Counted from the stretch's first letter, positions 51,007 to 61,606 are shown. The stretch: DNA of 64,000 nucleotides from Gemmatales bacterium (GCA_026004675.1 BPJP01000002.1:496001-560000), one strand, 5' to 3'. Notes: generated by a model from the sequence alone, not told the origin. A program made the numbers and translations.

Positions 51007-51835
51007 CTAGACATCGCGTCGGGCAAAGTAGAACGAGCCAAAAAGGGCCACCAAACTGGAACTGCCCAATGCCCACAGAATCAGTCGGCTCAGCGAACGC
51101 CAGTCATAGTAGCCGCGAAGAATCTGCTGTAGATTGTTCAATAATTGGCCAGGAGATGGGTACTGTTCGGGGAGAAAAGACAAAAGCACGCCTGTGCCGT
51201 ACAGAACGAACCACAGAATAGCGACCCCTAGCATCGTTGCTGTTGAAAATGGCACTGAAACTGACTCCACAGATCGCGACGGCGGCAAGAAGAGACAGGA
51301 TCGTCAGCAAAGCTATCGCACTGCCGCCGAAAGACAGGTCTTCATGAAGCAGAAAGTAGCCGCCGGCAAGGGTGATCAAACTCATGCAGGCAAAGGTCCC
51401 GACGACGACCACCAACCTGGCGTGCAGCTTGCCGAAAAAATATTGATACCGGCTAATGCCCCGGCTCAACACGGAATCGGCCATCGTTCCCCGTTCGGAA
51501 GAGATCGCGCTACCGGCCAATACAGCAATAAGAGCAATGCTCCCCAAAACGCTCCAGCGCAACAGGTCGCTAATCAGCAAGGAAGCCGGCTGCACAATGC
51601 CTGCTTCGTGGTAGACACCGAAACGATAGAGCAAATAGCCAATTGCAGCCAGGAAGGAAACCAACAGCCAAACGCGATATACCCAGCTGCGCATCGTGTA
51701 GCGCACGTCGAATTCGAAGACCGCCAGGTAAGGAAGCCAGCGATTGATCTTTGGGGTTGGCGAAAGACCTGTTGCATCCATTCTGTCCGCTCCGATAACA
51801 AAAAGCCAACAATCCATCGGCTCCTCAGTCGCCAA
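51007..51835 (-). pseudogene. ABC transporter permease, frameshifted
   Basis: Two overlapping minus-strand frames together form an ABC-2-type permease with six hydrophobic helices. The first (from 51835) has YTMRSWVYRVWLLVSFLAAI, ISSERGTMADSVLSRGISR and VVVVGTFACMSLITL. The second (to 51007) has TMLGVAILWFVLYGTGVLL and the last helix SSSLVALFGSFYFARRDV. Removing one T of the coding-strand T4 (plus-strand A at 51246-51249) joins them as SAIS-TATMLG, with a restored length of 275 residues. It begins six bases after the ATPase stop, so the pair forms one exporter operon. Confidence 0.8.
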
Positions 51836-51841
51836 GATGGC

Positions 51842-52842
51842 TCAGGCCGCCTCGCTTTGATAGGCTCGAGCGAAACCGCGCGACTCTTCCTTCTCTACGA
51901 GATCGAGAAAGGCGTGTTCGGTTTGCTGACCGACGCTTCGAATACTCACCAGGTTGACTTTGTTGTCGGCGAGGATCATGAAGGCGTTGGCCAAAGCGGA
52001 TGTGTTAGCAGCGCTGTCCTGCAAAAGCAATTCCAAGCGACGTTGGCGAATTTCGATGTGCCGAAAGTCAGAGATGCCGCGAATCGCTTGCACGGCTTTG
52101 GTGATCGACTTCTGGTCCCCTTCAAGGTCCAGTTCGAAATGATTGCGGCGCATGCGTCCTTTGAGATCCTGGAGTGAACCACAAAAGATGAGCTGTCCTC
52201 GGCTCAAGACCGCGGCATGATTGCACACCTCGTCGATGTCGCTCAAATTGTGACTCGACAGGATCAGGGTTTTTTCCTGGCTGAGAGATTTGATCAGTTC
52301 CAACATGCTCCGCCGAGCTTCGGGATCGAGGCCATGGGTTGGTTCATCCCAGATCAGCAACTCCGGTTCATTGATCAGGCTGGCGGCGACAGCCAGACGG
52401 GCTGTCATGCCATTGGAAAACCCGGCGATCGGCTCGCCGGAAACTGGCAGCAAGTCCACCGCCCGAATCAACGATGCCAACCTCGGCTTGCGCACGTCGG
52501 CAGGCAGCCCGAAAAGCCTTCCCATGTAATCGAGATAGGTGATCGGCGTCATACCGCGCGGGAATTGGGGGTTCGTGGGAATATAGCCTATTCGCCGGCG
52601 CAAGTCGGCCGCGTTCGGCGTCATCGGCTTGCCAAACACCTTCACCCACCCAGCTGTATGGCGGTGCAATCCAACACCAACCGCAGAAACGTCGTTTTGC
52701 CCGCGCCGTTCGGCCCGAGCAGACCCAGGACGCAACCAGGCTCGACCCGCAACGTCACGTCATTCAGGGCAATCTGGCGATTCTGATAAATCTTGGTCAA
52801 GCGGTGCGTTTCAACAATCAGATCGCTTGCTTCAGATGGCAC
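51842..52842 (-). pseudogene. ABC transporter ATP-binding protein, frameshifted
   Basis: The N-terminal frame starts at a GTG (52842) with GAGGGG upstream and carries Walker A ([13 protein letters not shown]). It then stops early. A second frame supplies the rest: the Q-loop region RRIGYIPTNPQFPRGMTP, the signature SNGMTARLAVAAS, Walker B ELLIWDEPTHGLDPEA and the His of SSHNLSD, then a C-terminal domain of about 100 residues. One base is missing near 52671 (coding GG should be GGG), which restores [15 protein letters not shown] and a length of 333 residues. Its partner permease follows after six bases. Confidence 0.82.
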
Positions 52843-53050
52843 AAGCTTCCCCTCCCTCGGCGTACAAACTCAGGCGGGGGATTATACGTGGAGCCGTTCC
52901 CACTTCCTAGAGCAACCTACGTTTCGCGTTTCAGCCCACTCGACCCGCGGAACCGTGCGAGCACAAGGGCGGCGATCGCATGGTCGCTCAGGGTGTCTTT
53001 ACATTCTTTCGCCGCTTGTGGTAAATGCTCGTCGGCGGCGAGCCGAAGGA

Positions 53051-55134
53051 ATGCCCTTTATCAGAAACCGGCCCATGAACTTGATCAAGTATCATCTGTC
53101 GGTCCTTCTTCTGGCAGCGGCCATTTTCTACGTCCAGGGCGCCGCCATTCGTTCGCCAGCCGTTCGACACGCTTCCTGATTCCCGTGACGCCGTCTTGTG
53201 CACGTGGATCCTGGCTTGGGACTATCATGCCCTCTTCAACGGTGCCCAGCGGATTTGGGACGCACCGATTTTCTACCCCGCCTGCAAATACGCTGGCATT
53301 TTCAGAAACGATGTTCGGCAATCTCTGGATTACCGCACCGGTGCAATATTGCTTTGGGAATCCTGTTTTTGCCGCCAACGTTTTGATTCTTGCGTCTTTC
53401 GTCCTCACTGCCTATTGCACCTATCTTCTGGTACGCAGACTGACACGAAGCCGATGGGCGGGAATCGTTGCTGGGTGTCTCTTTTCTTTTAATCCGTGGC
53501 GGTGGTCCGATGCAGCGCATTTGCAACTGCTCGCCGTTTTTTGGCTGCCCATCGCCTTTCTTTTCTGCCATCGCTTTCTGGAAACACGCCGCCTGCGAGA
53601 CGGCTTGCTCACCGTGTTCGCACTGGTAGCCCAAAGTTATACCTCGGTCTATTTGGGCTTCCTTTTGCAAATCAGGCCTATTGTTCTATCTGCTATGTTG
53701 GTGGGTACACAGCCGCGGACCTGAACGCTTTTCTTGGCTGCTGGAACCGAGATTACGGCGATGTCTTCTTGTCTGCCTGGCCGCCGGAGCAATCCTGCTT
53801 GTGCCTCTGGCCTTGCATTATGCTTGCGTCGTTCGCGATTGGAACTTTAGCCGATCCGAGGCAGAAAACGTCACTTTTTCCTGCGAACCGCTGAGTTTCC
53901 TCATTCCCAACCAATGGTTCGCCACCTACCGTCCGATCAGCAGCCCTTGGCACGAGAACGTCCACGGGCAATTCGGGCTGGGTCTGGCACCTTGGCTTTT
54001 TGGCGGGAGCCGCTCTGTTATTCCTCCGTCGGCACCGGCAACTGTTTTCGGACGAGCAGCGCCCGCTGCCTGCGCTGCTTCGCCTGGACGGCTGCTTTGG
54101 CCGCCGTCCTCATGCTCGGGTCCCTATCTTATCATCTGCAAACAGCGCACTGACATCCCTCTGCCTTATCTGCTCTTGTATCACCTGGCTCCAGGTGCCA
54201 AAGGACTTCGCGTTCCCACACGGTTCGTCCTTCCCTTGCTCTTTTGTTTGTCGGTGATGGCAGGGTTCACTGTCGCGCATTTCGAACGCTTCGCGCGGAC
54301 ACCGATCCGTTACCCAGCGCCTGGCATTCTGGCTGCTGCTCATCGCCTTCATTGCTCTGGACTATCGCGTAACCCCTGCCAAAGGCGCGCCCCAATCACG
54401 ACGAAGCCCGTGCCGCCGGTCTATGATTTTTCTTGCTGCCAATGGCACAGGTGCCATCCTTGAAGTCCCTTTTCGTTTCCACGAACAGTTCGACTACTTG
54501 TGGTTTCAGATTCGGCATTGGCGGCCAATTGTGGGAGGCGAAAGCGGCAACTACCCCTCCAGGTCATTACGAATTGTGCCGCCATCTTTCCGTGGCTCCT
54601 ACCCGCAAAGCACTGGAACTCGTTCGCCTTAGCCCGGCGCAAACGGTTGTCATTCACCTGGACCGCGTCCCACCCTCCGTTGCCGAAGTCTGGCGGTCAA
54701 GCGACCCCTCGGTTATCGGTTTCCGCCTCGCCAACATCATCGGCGATGCCATCGTCTGGGAACGAGAAGTCGAACCGCCTCAAACCTCGCCGAAACTGAT
54801 CATCGAGTCGGTTGATCTCGCCTGGTCGAGACGGTGGCTTCAGCGGAGAGTACGTTTGAACTTGTCTGTTCGACCGGCTCAAGAGCAGGTCGGCTGGCGA
54901 CATGTGCATTCCGGAGTCACGATGCTTAAAATCACCATCACGGATGCCAACGGATCCAGGCATATCTATCGCCGTCCATTGGCTTTGCCGCCGTACATTC
55001 TTCCCGGGCAGAAGGTGAATGTTCCGATCAACCACATCAGCTGGATCGACAGCGTCGCCTCAATTCGCATCGAAGGTGAGAAAGTAGAGACTTACCAGCG
55101 GCACTTCGATGAGGCAAGCCGCCCGGTGGATTAA
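53051..55134 (+). pseudogene. Polytopic membrane protein, probable GT-C-type glycosyltransferase, with many frameshifts
   Basis: A single protein can be followed through all three plus-strand frames: the N-terminal helix (KYHLSVLLLAAAIFYVQG), then LCTWILAWDYHALFNGAQ, then ETMFGNLWITAPVQYCFGNP with LILASFVLTAYCTYLLVRRL, then LLFYLLCWW and VCLAAGAILLVPLALHYACV, later RVPTRFVLPLLFCLSVMAGF, and finally the soluble C-terminus KALELVRLSPAQTVVIHLDR to 55134. At least eight frame changes are needed. Most are one extra base, for example T5 at 53997-54001, T5 at 54427-54431 and C4 at 54554-54557. The layout (multi-helix, large loop with Asp, periplasmic tail) suggests a lipid-linked sugar transferase. 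The start is uncertain (53051 or 53075). Confidence 0.65.
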
Positions 55135-55190
55135 AACAAAGGAATCCGGCGAGCGACCAGCCGATCGTCAGGAACATGAACTTGTCCAGC

Positions 55191-56178
55191 TCATCTCTTG
55201 CCACGGTAGATTCGTTCGATTCGTTCGCGATTGAGACCGAGAACGCGATCGAAACGACTCAGCTTCATTCCTTCAATGGATGGGTTTTTGTCAGCCAGGT
55301 TTTCGAGAATCTGGACATCGAGATCGATTTCGTGAGCCAGCTTGGGAATCAATAGCCAGCGAAAGAGGCGCACCCCACCGGCAGGGCCAGGATATCGTGA
55401 CTTCGTGAAGGCCAGGGTGGTGACGGCCGTGTTGTTGTCGTCGATGGGAGAACAAAAGATGAACAACCGCCAGCCGACCATCCCTTGGCGTCCCGTCTTT
55501 GGGCACGACCACCAATGGTCGTAGACCGTGTAAACGGAGAGAAAAATGCGTCGTCCAGTCATCGTTGAAGATGTAATCCTTTTTGATGCCCAGAAGCAGA
55601 CGCATGAACCAGTTGAGACGTTTGGGAGGTCCGCGGTTGATGACGCGAACAGTGGTATCGGTCGGTTCGAACTCGACACTGACTTCGTGCATGCGTTCGA
55701 GTTCGAAGCCAAAGACGGCGTGCGTGGTCGGCGTGTGTTCGATTTCGCAGAAATTGTCGACGGTGACTTCGAGGGGGGCTTTGGCCTGATGGAAAAGTGT
55801 GCACAGGTGGTAGTAGCCTTCGACCTCGAATTTGGGAAACTGTGCGTTGGCACCACGAGCTTTTACCCAAACGGCCCCGAAGCGCTCCTGAACATCGTAG
55901 GGCTGCGCCTGGGCATAAAGTTTCGGGTTGCCCGGGCTTTCGCCATTGCCATCGGTATCGAAAGTCCAGCCGTGGTATTTGCACCTGAGCCTGTCTTTTT
56001 CGATCGTTCCCAGGCACAAAGACATGCGCCGGTGCGGGCAGACGTTATCGAGAGCGCCGATCTTCTTGTCGGCGGTGCGGAATAACACGATGTCGCGACC
56101 GCACAGTCGCACGAGAACCGGCTTCTTTTTCAACCGTTTGCTGTCCAGGATGGGATGCCAATGATCGATGTCCGCCAT
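55191..56178 (-). pseudogene. Rieske-type aromatic ring-hydroxylating oxygenase, frameshifted
   Basis: The N-terminal frame (from 56178) contains the Rieske cluster C-x-H...C-x2-H in NVCPHRRMSLCLG and LRCKYHGWTF, and the mononuclear iron site in DNFCEIEHTPTTHAVFGF. After DDWTTHF it changes frame. The second frame (to 55191) continues LSVYTVYDHWWSCPKTGRQG and ends with NPSIEGMKLSRFDRVL. Removing one T of the coding T5 (plus-strand A at 55542-55546) restores a 328-residue protein. The pattern is closest to pheophorbide a oxygenase/vanillate demethylase-like alpha subunits. The substrate is unknown and no reductase is adjacent. Confidence 0.83.
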
Positions 56179-56465
56179 CGTTACGTGACTTCTGGCAATA
56201 ATGAGAAAATGCTTGCTGCCCGCGTTGGCGCTGTTTCAAAACGGGCCTAGGGATCAATAGAGATTGTATGTAAAACGATCGAATCGGAAGCCGATTCCTG
56301 CCAACCAAGCTGGCAGTGTCGTTGGGGACGCTAGATCCTGGCAAGATATCGCCCCACTCACGCGGGAAGACAGCACGACGTGCTGCCTTCTCGGCGGCGT
56401 TGGACTCAGCGGCTTAGTTGAATCGCTTTCAAGGGGTCATGCCATGAGACGCCTCTCGCCGGCCT

Positions 56466-57791
56466 TTAATCCCTCGGAAAGCGAATCACGGTCATGTTGC
56501 CAAAGCCGACCGGCCAGTTGGTGGTGAATTCAACGGCACCGATGAAATCTTTCTGGTCCAATTCCGCGAAAGGATTCTTCGCGAGTTTCTGATTGTGGTC
56601 GATATAAATCCTGGCGAGGTATCGGCCCGCTGGCAAACGTGGGCGGCGTCGTAGTTCCCTGGCCCGTTCCGAACCGCGTGGCGCCGTCACACTCAATTGT
56701 TGCTGCCAGAGGCCACCTTTGCCGAAAACCGCACGGTCTCCTGTCGCCCAGCGAGCTTCCGACCACCCCCGTCCGTTCCAGCGAAACACGTCCACGCGAA
56801 GAAGTAGTTTATCGAAACGAGCCGGAACTCCTGTTATTTTCAGCCACAAGTCCGACGCTTGCGAGACCTCGGCATCTTCCTTGGGAAGATCCTCCGGCTT
56901 AGCATAGCGGTTCTTGACCACGGCGGCATAATCCTCGATAAAACGGAGGAATTGCTTGTACGTGCGGTCGCCGACTTCGAGCTTTTTGCCCCCTTTATGC
57001 TCGACTTGAAGAGTGGGCTTTGTCAGCATCGGACTTTCCGCCGGAGCGTCGACGTTGAAAAGGTTTTCCTGGATCATATAGCGCATCGTAGCTTCTGGGT
57101 CGCCCCTTTTGATCCACGAAACTCGTTCGCCGAACCGTTTGACTTGTTTTTGGTTTCGATCGGGGGAATGGCACGCGGCACAACGGTTCACTTCACTCCA
57201 GACATTGTCAAGAAACGATTGCAGCACACGGTCTTTCCGGGCATGACGGATCACCTCATTGGCAACTTTCGGACCGAGCAATTCGTCGGTTTTGGCGGCG
57301 AGGAGGGTGGGGTCCTTGACCGCTAGCGAAAGCCAGGCACGAAACGCTTCATATTCCTGTTGCCGGACTTTTTTCGTGATCAGGTTCGGTTGGTCGGGCT
57401 CCATTTGAATCAGGCGGAGTATCTTGGATTTTTCAGGCGCTTCCAGGTCGACAAGCCCGGCAGCGACAAGGGAAGCAAAAGTTTTCTGCTGGCTGGGGTG
57501 GATATAGTCCTTGAGCTCGACGCCACCCAAATGGCATTCGGTGCAGCTGGAAGGTTTGGGGCTTTGAAAAATGGGCAGGATTCTTCGTTTGAAGATCACC
57601 AAGGCTTCCTGACTTCGGCTCGTGGCATCCGTGCCGGCTGTTGTTTTTGCCTTAGCATATGCATTGTCGGGAGATGTTACTTGAACCTTGGGATGCTGCC
57701 CGGCGTCATGGCAGGCGCCGACGACGAGCAGGGTGATTGACAGCCCAATTACGCCAAGGCCAATGTGGATTCTCTCATTTCTGCCGTGCAT
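56466..57791 (-). CDS. Lipoprotein with two CXXCH haem motifs (planctomycete cytochrome c type)
   Basis: A 441-residue exported protein. The start at 57791 gives a lipoprotein signal (GLSITLLVVGAC, with Cys as lipidation site). The first haem motif is SCTECHLGGVELKDYI near residue 85; the second is RCAACHSPDRNQKQV near 200. The haem-domain regions resemble the planctomycete-type cytochrome C domains. The C-terminal 150 residues are beta-rich (DLWLKITGVPARFDKL, GRYLARIYIDHNQ). The protein probably carries electrons in the periplasm or on the membrane surface. No DUF1549/DUF1553 partner is adjacent. Confidence 0.85.
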   Translation of the reverse strand: MHGRNERIHIGLGVIGLSITLLVVGACHDAGQHPKVQVTSPDNAYAKAKTTAGTDATSRSQEALVIFKRRILPIFQSPKPSSCTECHLGGVELKDYIHPSQQKTFASLVAAGLVDLEAPEKSKILRLIQMEPDQPNLITKKVRQQEYEAFRAWLSLAVKDPTLLAAKTDELLGPKVANEVIRHARKDRVLQSFLDNVWSEVNRCAACHSPDRNQKQVKRFGERVSWIKRGDPEATMRYMIQENLFNVDAPAESPMLTKPTLQVEHKGGKKLEVGDRTYKQFLRFIEDYAAVVKNRYAKPEDLPKEDAEVSQASDLWLKITGVPARFDKLLLRVDVFRWNGRGWSEARWATGDRAVFGKGGLWQQQLSVTAPRGSERARELRRRPRLPAGRYLARIYIDHNQKLAKNPFAELDQKDFIGAVEFTTNWPVGFGNMTVIRFPRD

Positions 57792-57826
57792 GGTTTGACT
57801 CCTCTGGACGCCGGGCGAATAACCAC

Positions 57827-58240
57827 CTATCCCACATCTTGACTGATACATCCGTGCAGCCACTCGCCTTGACCGTGTTCCTGAACACGAACGACTTTGA
57901 CGGTCATCGTACCGAGGAAGGCTTCGTCGGAACGCCAAAGGTTGACGGTCACGCAGGTGCCTTTGTCAAGTCGCTGGTTGAGAATCAAACCCAGGCCATG
58001 TTCAGAGATGTCGGTAACACGTCCGGAGAAGGAGTCGGAAGAAGCGAGGAGTTGACACACGCAGCGCACATCGGTTCGCCGTTCGGGACCGTTGGAGGGG
58101 TGACTCGCTGGCATGGAGACCTCGGCAAAGTGGTAGCGAGCGAAACAGAGGGCGCTTTTTTCTGCTCTGCTAATAGGATAGAATATCCGAGAAAGGAGAA
58201 GGAGTGCAAGCACGCCGAGAGGTATCCAACCACCAATCAA
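57827..58240 (-). CDS. Membrane-anchored PilZ domain protein
   Basis: A 137-residue protein. An N-terminal transmembrane helix (IPLGVLALLLLSRIFYP) is followed by a PilZ domain with ERRTDVRCVC as the first c-di-GMP motif (the usual R-x3-R shortened to R-R-x3-R) and VTDISEHGLGLIL as the second. An alternative start at 58114 would give only the soluble domain. It is the second PilZ protein in the window. Divergent from the M48 protease gene with 55 bp between starts. Confidence 0.8.
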   Translation of the reverse strand: MIGGWIPLGVLALLLLSRIFYPISRAEKSALCFARYHFAEVSMPASHPSNGPERRTDVRCVCQLLASSDSFSGRVTDISEHGLGLILNQRLDKGTCVTVNLWRSDEAFLGTMTVKVVRVQEHGQGEWLHGCISQDVG

Positions 58241-58295
58241 GAGATCGGCAAAAGCGACGAAAAGGTTTCACGAGCAGACTGCTGGAGAGCGCCGG

Positions 58296-59789
58296 ATGCC
58301 GTTTCTTCTGCTGTTTTTGTTGGCACTTGTTTGTCTGCCGGATAGCTGGCCGCAGCCTCTGGCCTGGATAGGAGTCAGCGAAGGGAATCCGTTCGTGTTC
58401 GCGGCAGCCACCTGGGGAGGTGTCGCTGCGTTCGGGTTTTGGGCCTTTATAACGGCCCAACGGGCGAGCTTTTTGATCCGCATTCCGCAGCGACGCGACG
58501 CTGCCCTCGGCAAACTAGGCCGAAGTCGTCGCTGGCATTTTAGTCTTCTGTCGTTGTTTCTGGTCGTCTCCGTTTATCTCCTTGGTTGGGGATGGACGGT
58601 GGAACAGTTTGCCACCTTCCGGGGCGAACTGATCCCTGGAGCCGAATTGTTCGTCTTGGCGCCGTATCTGTTCGGCTTGGTGATTTCGTGGCTGGCATTT
58701 TATGATGCCGACCTTGCAGCCCACGACACCTCGTTGCTCCACCATCGTTCGGAATTCTTTTCGCGTTGGTCGTATGTCTCGTTTCACTTGCGGCAAAAAC
58801 TTGCGCTGATCATTGCGCCGCTATTGCTGCTCATCTTCGACAAAGGTTTGCGTCGCATCGTGCCGGAACCACACTGGCAGATTCAAATCGCCTCGGCTTT
58901 TTTCCTGCTGGCCATCGTATTCCTCGGTTTGCCGTGGATTCTACGTATCGCCCTGGGATTAGCTTCCCTTCCGGACGGGGAACTACGCAACCGACTGGAG
59001 CAAACAGCCCGTCGGCTGAATTTTCGCTGTACTGATATTCTTCTCTGGAACACGCATGGCGCTATCGCCAATGCCATGGTCGCCGGCTTTCTCCCCTGGC
59101 TACGCTACGTCTTGTTGACCGACCGTCTCATCAGCGAACTGACACCGGATGAAGTCGAAGCGGTTTTCGGCCACGAAATTGGTCACGTAAAACACCGTCA
59201 CATGTATTTTTATCTGGGCTTCTTGTTGATCAGCCTGCTGGTCGTCGCTGGTTTGTGGAACTTGACCGCAGCTCACTTCCTTGCTCAGCAACCGTCGCTG
59301 GCCGATCCACGAACGGCGTCAGCAATGGGAGACTTGGAGTTGCTTCCTCTGGTAATGCTTTCGGGCGGCTATATTTTTCTCGTGTTTGGCTTCTTGTCGC
59401 GGCGTTGCGAAAGGCAGGCGGATATATTCGGCTGCCGAACTGTCTCCTGCCAACGGCCCGATTGCACCGGCCACGACGATGGCACTCCCTTGGCCCCGAA
59501 CGCAGATGGTCTTTGCCCCACCGGAATCAATACTTTCATCAGTGCCCTGGAAAAAGTCGCGGCCATCAATGGTATCAGCCGACACAAACCAGGTTGGTTG
59601 CAATCCTGGCAACATTCGACCATCGCCCGCAGAGTCGAATTCCTCCAGGACGTTCTCCAGGATTTCTCCATCGAGCGCCGATTTCAACGAACGGTTTTCT
59701 GGGTGAAGTCCACTTTATTGGCGATCCTGGTGGCGGCATTTGTGATGCTTGGCCAATCCCAGGGCTGGCAAGCTTTGGGCTTCTTTTGA
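58296..59789 (+). CDS. M48 family zinc metalloprotease (HtpX/Ste24-like membrane protease)
   Basis: A 497-residue membrane protease. Seven or eight hydrophobic helices are visible. The zinc site H-E-x-x-H is in VFGHEIGHVKHRHMY, and the third ligand Glu is in RRCERQADIFGCR. An unusual Cys-rich stretch follows (GCRTVSCQRPDCTGH and LCPTGINTF), possibly a disulfide or metal loop. Family members degrade misfolded or modified membrane proteins. The start has GGAG eight bases upstream. It may answer envelope stress, but no regulatory site is visible. Confidence 0.92.
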   Translation: MPFLLLFLLALVCLPDSWPQPLAWIGVSEGNPFVFAAATWGGVAAFGFWAFITAQRASFLIRIPQRRDAALGKLGRSRRWHFSLLSLFLVVSVYLLGWGWTVEQFATFRGELIPGAELFVLAPYLFGLVISWLAFYDADLAAHDTSLLHHRSEFFSRWSYVSFHLRQKLALIIAPLLLLIFDKGLRRIVPEPHWQIQIASAFFLLAIVFLGLPWILRIALGLASLPDGELRNRLEQTARRLNFRCTDILLWNTHGAIANAMVAGFLPWLRYVLLTDRLISELTPDEVEAVFGHEIGHVKHRHMYFYLGFLLISLLVVAGLWNLTAAHFLAQQPSLADPRTASAMGDLELLPLVMLSGGYIFLVFGFLSRRCERQADIFGCRTVSCQRPDCTGHDDGTPLAPNADGLCPTGINTFISALEKVAAINGISRHKPGWLQSWQHSTIARRVEFLQDVLQDFSIERRFQRTVFWVKSTLLAILVAAFVMLGQSQGWQALGFF

Positions 59790-59873
59790 TACGACATTAC
59801 CATGCCTTCTTGCGGCAACCACTCCCCAGGTTCCGACCCGCGAGCCGAGAACACACGACCACGTCAGCTCTTG

Positions 59874-60497
59874 CTACAGATGCAAATAGCGCTCGAACCA
59901 GTCTTGCACCAGCAATGAACCTTCCCAGGGATTAGCAAATAAGGCCAGGTCCCTGTCTCCGGCCAGCAATTTCAAGGCGAGCTGGTTTCGGCGAATCGTG
60001 AGATGATCGCCACGTGGCACAATAAAACGACAAGACGCTTGGACGTCGGCCAACGCATCGAATGCGACATCAGGTTGCCCCGCGTAGCTGACAACCGCTT
60101 CGATCGCCGTTGGGCAGCGTGACGCCGACAAGAGTGCGCTGGCGGCCACCGGGCCAGCAGCCAGGATTCCCATTGGCAACTCGCGTGTTTCCGGTTCATC
60201 TTGCAACATACTCACGAGACAATCCAAACGGTTTGCCAACAGGCGGACATCGAGCGAGTGACCGAGGCGGCTCGCTTCCCGACGATCCATCAACTCGACC
60301 TGAGCCGTCGCCAAACCGGCACGATGCAAGCCGCGAACCGTGCTGCAGAAATCGTGGTGAGATGGCAAAGTAGCCACGACTACCAGCCCGTGCGTTCCAA
60401 CGGGCAGATACAAACAAGTCGATATCAATTGTCGACCAGCTGGCAAGCGAACGTAGTAATGACGTTGGTGTCCAGAAGCAGCGACCATGTCTGTCAT
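59874..60497 (-). CDS. Alpha/beta-hydrolase-like protein (dienelactone-hydrolase type, short)
   Basis: A 207-residue protein with the strand-helix order of alpha/beta hydrolases: HGLVVVATLPSHHDFCSTVR, then LPMGILAAGPVAASALLSAS where the nucleophile elbow G-x-S-x-G should lie. Here it reads A-A-G-P-V-A-A, so the serine is missing and catalysis is doubtful. EAVVSYAGQPDVAFDAL and CRFIVPRGDHLTIRRNQ with LFANPWEGSLLVQDWF complete the fold. The N-terminal extension of the open frame (to 60794) is unlike the family. It may be a degenerate or structural member. Confidence 0.65.
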   Translation of the reverse strand: MTDMVAASGHQRHYYVRLPAGRQLISTCLYLPVGTHGLVVVATLPSHHDFCSTVRGLHRAGLATAQVELMDRREASRLGHSLDVRLLANRLDCLVSMLQDEPETRELPMGILAAGPVAASALLSASRCPTAIEAVVSYAGQPDVAFDALADVQASCRFIVPRGDHLTIRRNQLALKLLAGDRDLALFANPWEGSLLVQDWFERYLHL

Positions 60498-60744
60498 CCT
60501 CAGAGTTCCGGCCCTTGAAAAAGGCAGGGCAGCAATCGCTGTGCCAAGCCAGTTGGTTTTTGAAAACCAGGCGAAATTCCCGTGATTTTCGCGTTTTTGC
60601 GACGTTGCTGAGAGCCGCCTCAATTGCTTACGTGGCAAAAAGCAACACACGTCTGTACATTTCCAAAACGGTTTTCCACGCATCATTCCAGTGGCAAGAC
60701 AGGGACGATTCCTGGCTGGTATAGTTCGACAGAAGGGGAAGGCG

Positions 60745-61512
60745 ATGTTTGCCGACAATACCGATTTTGCAGGCGATTTGCACAAAGAACACACACCGGA
60801 AGCGATTCGGCAACGGTTGCAGGAAGGACCAAAACATAGTTATTTGCGCGACTTCGTTTACGGTGCGATCGATGGTGCAGTTACGACGTTCGCCGTCGTC
60901 GCCGGCGTAACCGGCGCCAATCTGTCTGGCGGCGTCGTGGTGGTACTTGGAGCGGCGAATTTGATTGCGGACGGATTCAGCATGGCGGCAAGCAGCTTTT
61001 TGGCCACGCGAGCCGAGCACCACCATCGAAATCGACTTCGCCGCATGGAAGAAATGCACGTCGCCCTTTTGCCAGAAGGAGAGCGTGAGGAGATTCGACA
61101 AATTTTCGCCGCCAAAGGATTTCAAGGAGAAGACCTGGAACGAGTCGTGTCCGTGATCACCGCCGATGTCGAACAATGGGTTGACACCATGATGAAAGAG
61201 GAGCTGGGGCTGGTTTTGGATAGTCCCTCACCATGGCGTACGGCTTTTGCGACGTTCGCTGCATTCATCGTCATTGGTGCCATTCCGCTTCTGGCTTATG
61301 TCTATTTGATGCTGGTGCCGGGTGGTTTAACCCGACCGTTTTGGTGGAGCGCTGCACTGACAGGTGCCGCTTTCTTTCTGGTCGGTACATGGAAAAGTCG
61401 TTTCGTTGAACGTCCCTGGTACGCAGGAGGATTGGAGACCCTGGCAGTGGGAGGCTTGGCTGCAACCCTGGCCTATTACACCGGAGTCTTTCTGCGCCAC
61501 GTGGTACAATGA
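60745..61512 (+). CDS. VIT1/CCC1 family iron/manganese transporter
   Basis: A 255-residue transporter. The family hallmark FVYGAIDGAVTTFAVVAGV is at about residues 35-55, followed by GAANLIADGFSMAASSFLATRAEHH with the metal-site Asp and Glu. A cytoplasmic Glu-rich segment (GEREEIRQIFAAKGF and ITADVEQWVDTMMKEE) corresponds to the ferritin-like metal-binding domain of plant VIT1. Three further helices end the protein. It probably exports Fe2+ or Mn2+ from the cytoplasm. The ATG at 60745 has GGGGAAGG upstream. It converges with an outer-membrane protein gene. Confidence 0.93.
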   Translation: MFADNTDFAGDLHKEHTPEAIRQRLQEGPKHSYLRDFVYGAIDGAVTTFAVVAGVTGANLSGGVVVVLGAANLIADGFSMAASSFLATRAEHHHRNRLRRMEEMHVALLPEGEREEIRQIFAAKGFQGEDLERVVSVITADVEQWVDTMMKEELGLVLDSPSPWRTAFATFAAFIVIGAIPLLAYVYLMLVPGGLTRPFWWSAALTGAAFFLVGTWKSRFVERPWYAGGLETLAVGGLAATLAYYTGVFLRHVVQ

Positions 61513-61606
61513 GCGAAAACATACCGATGGGAATTTGGTGATCAGTCCAGAGACGGGACCCGAGGACAAGTGCTGCCAGATCGGGTCCCATTCCGGTTAT
61601 TTTTTG

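Noticed and set aside
55200-55260. Short stretch with GATTCGTTCGATTCG resembling a tRNA T-arm
   Set aside because: No acceptor stem, D-arm or anticodon loop can be drawn around it; it lies inside the Rieske gene's C-terminal coding sequence.
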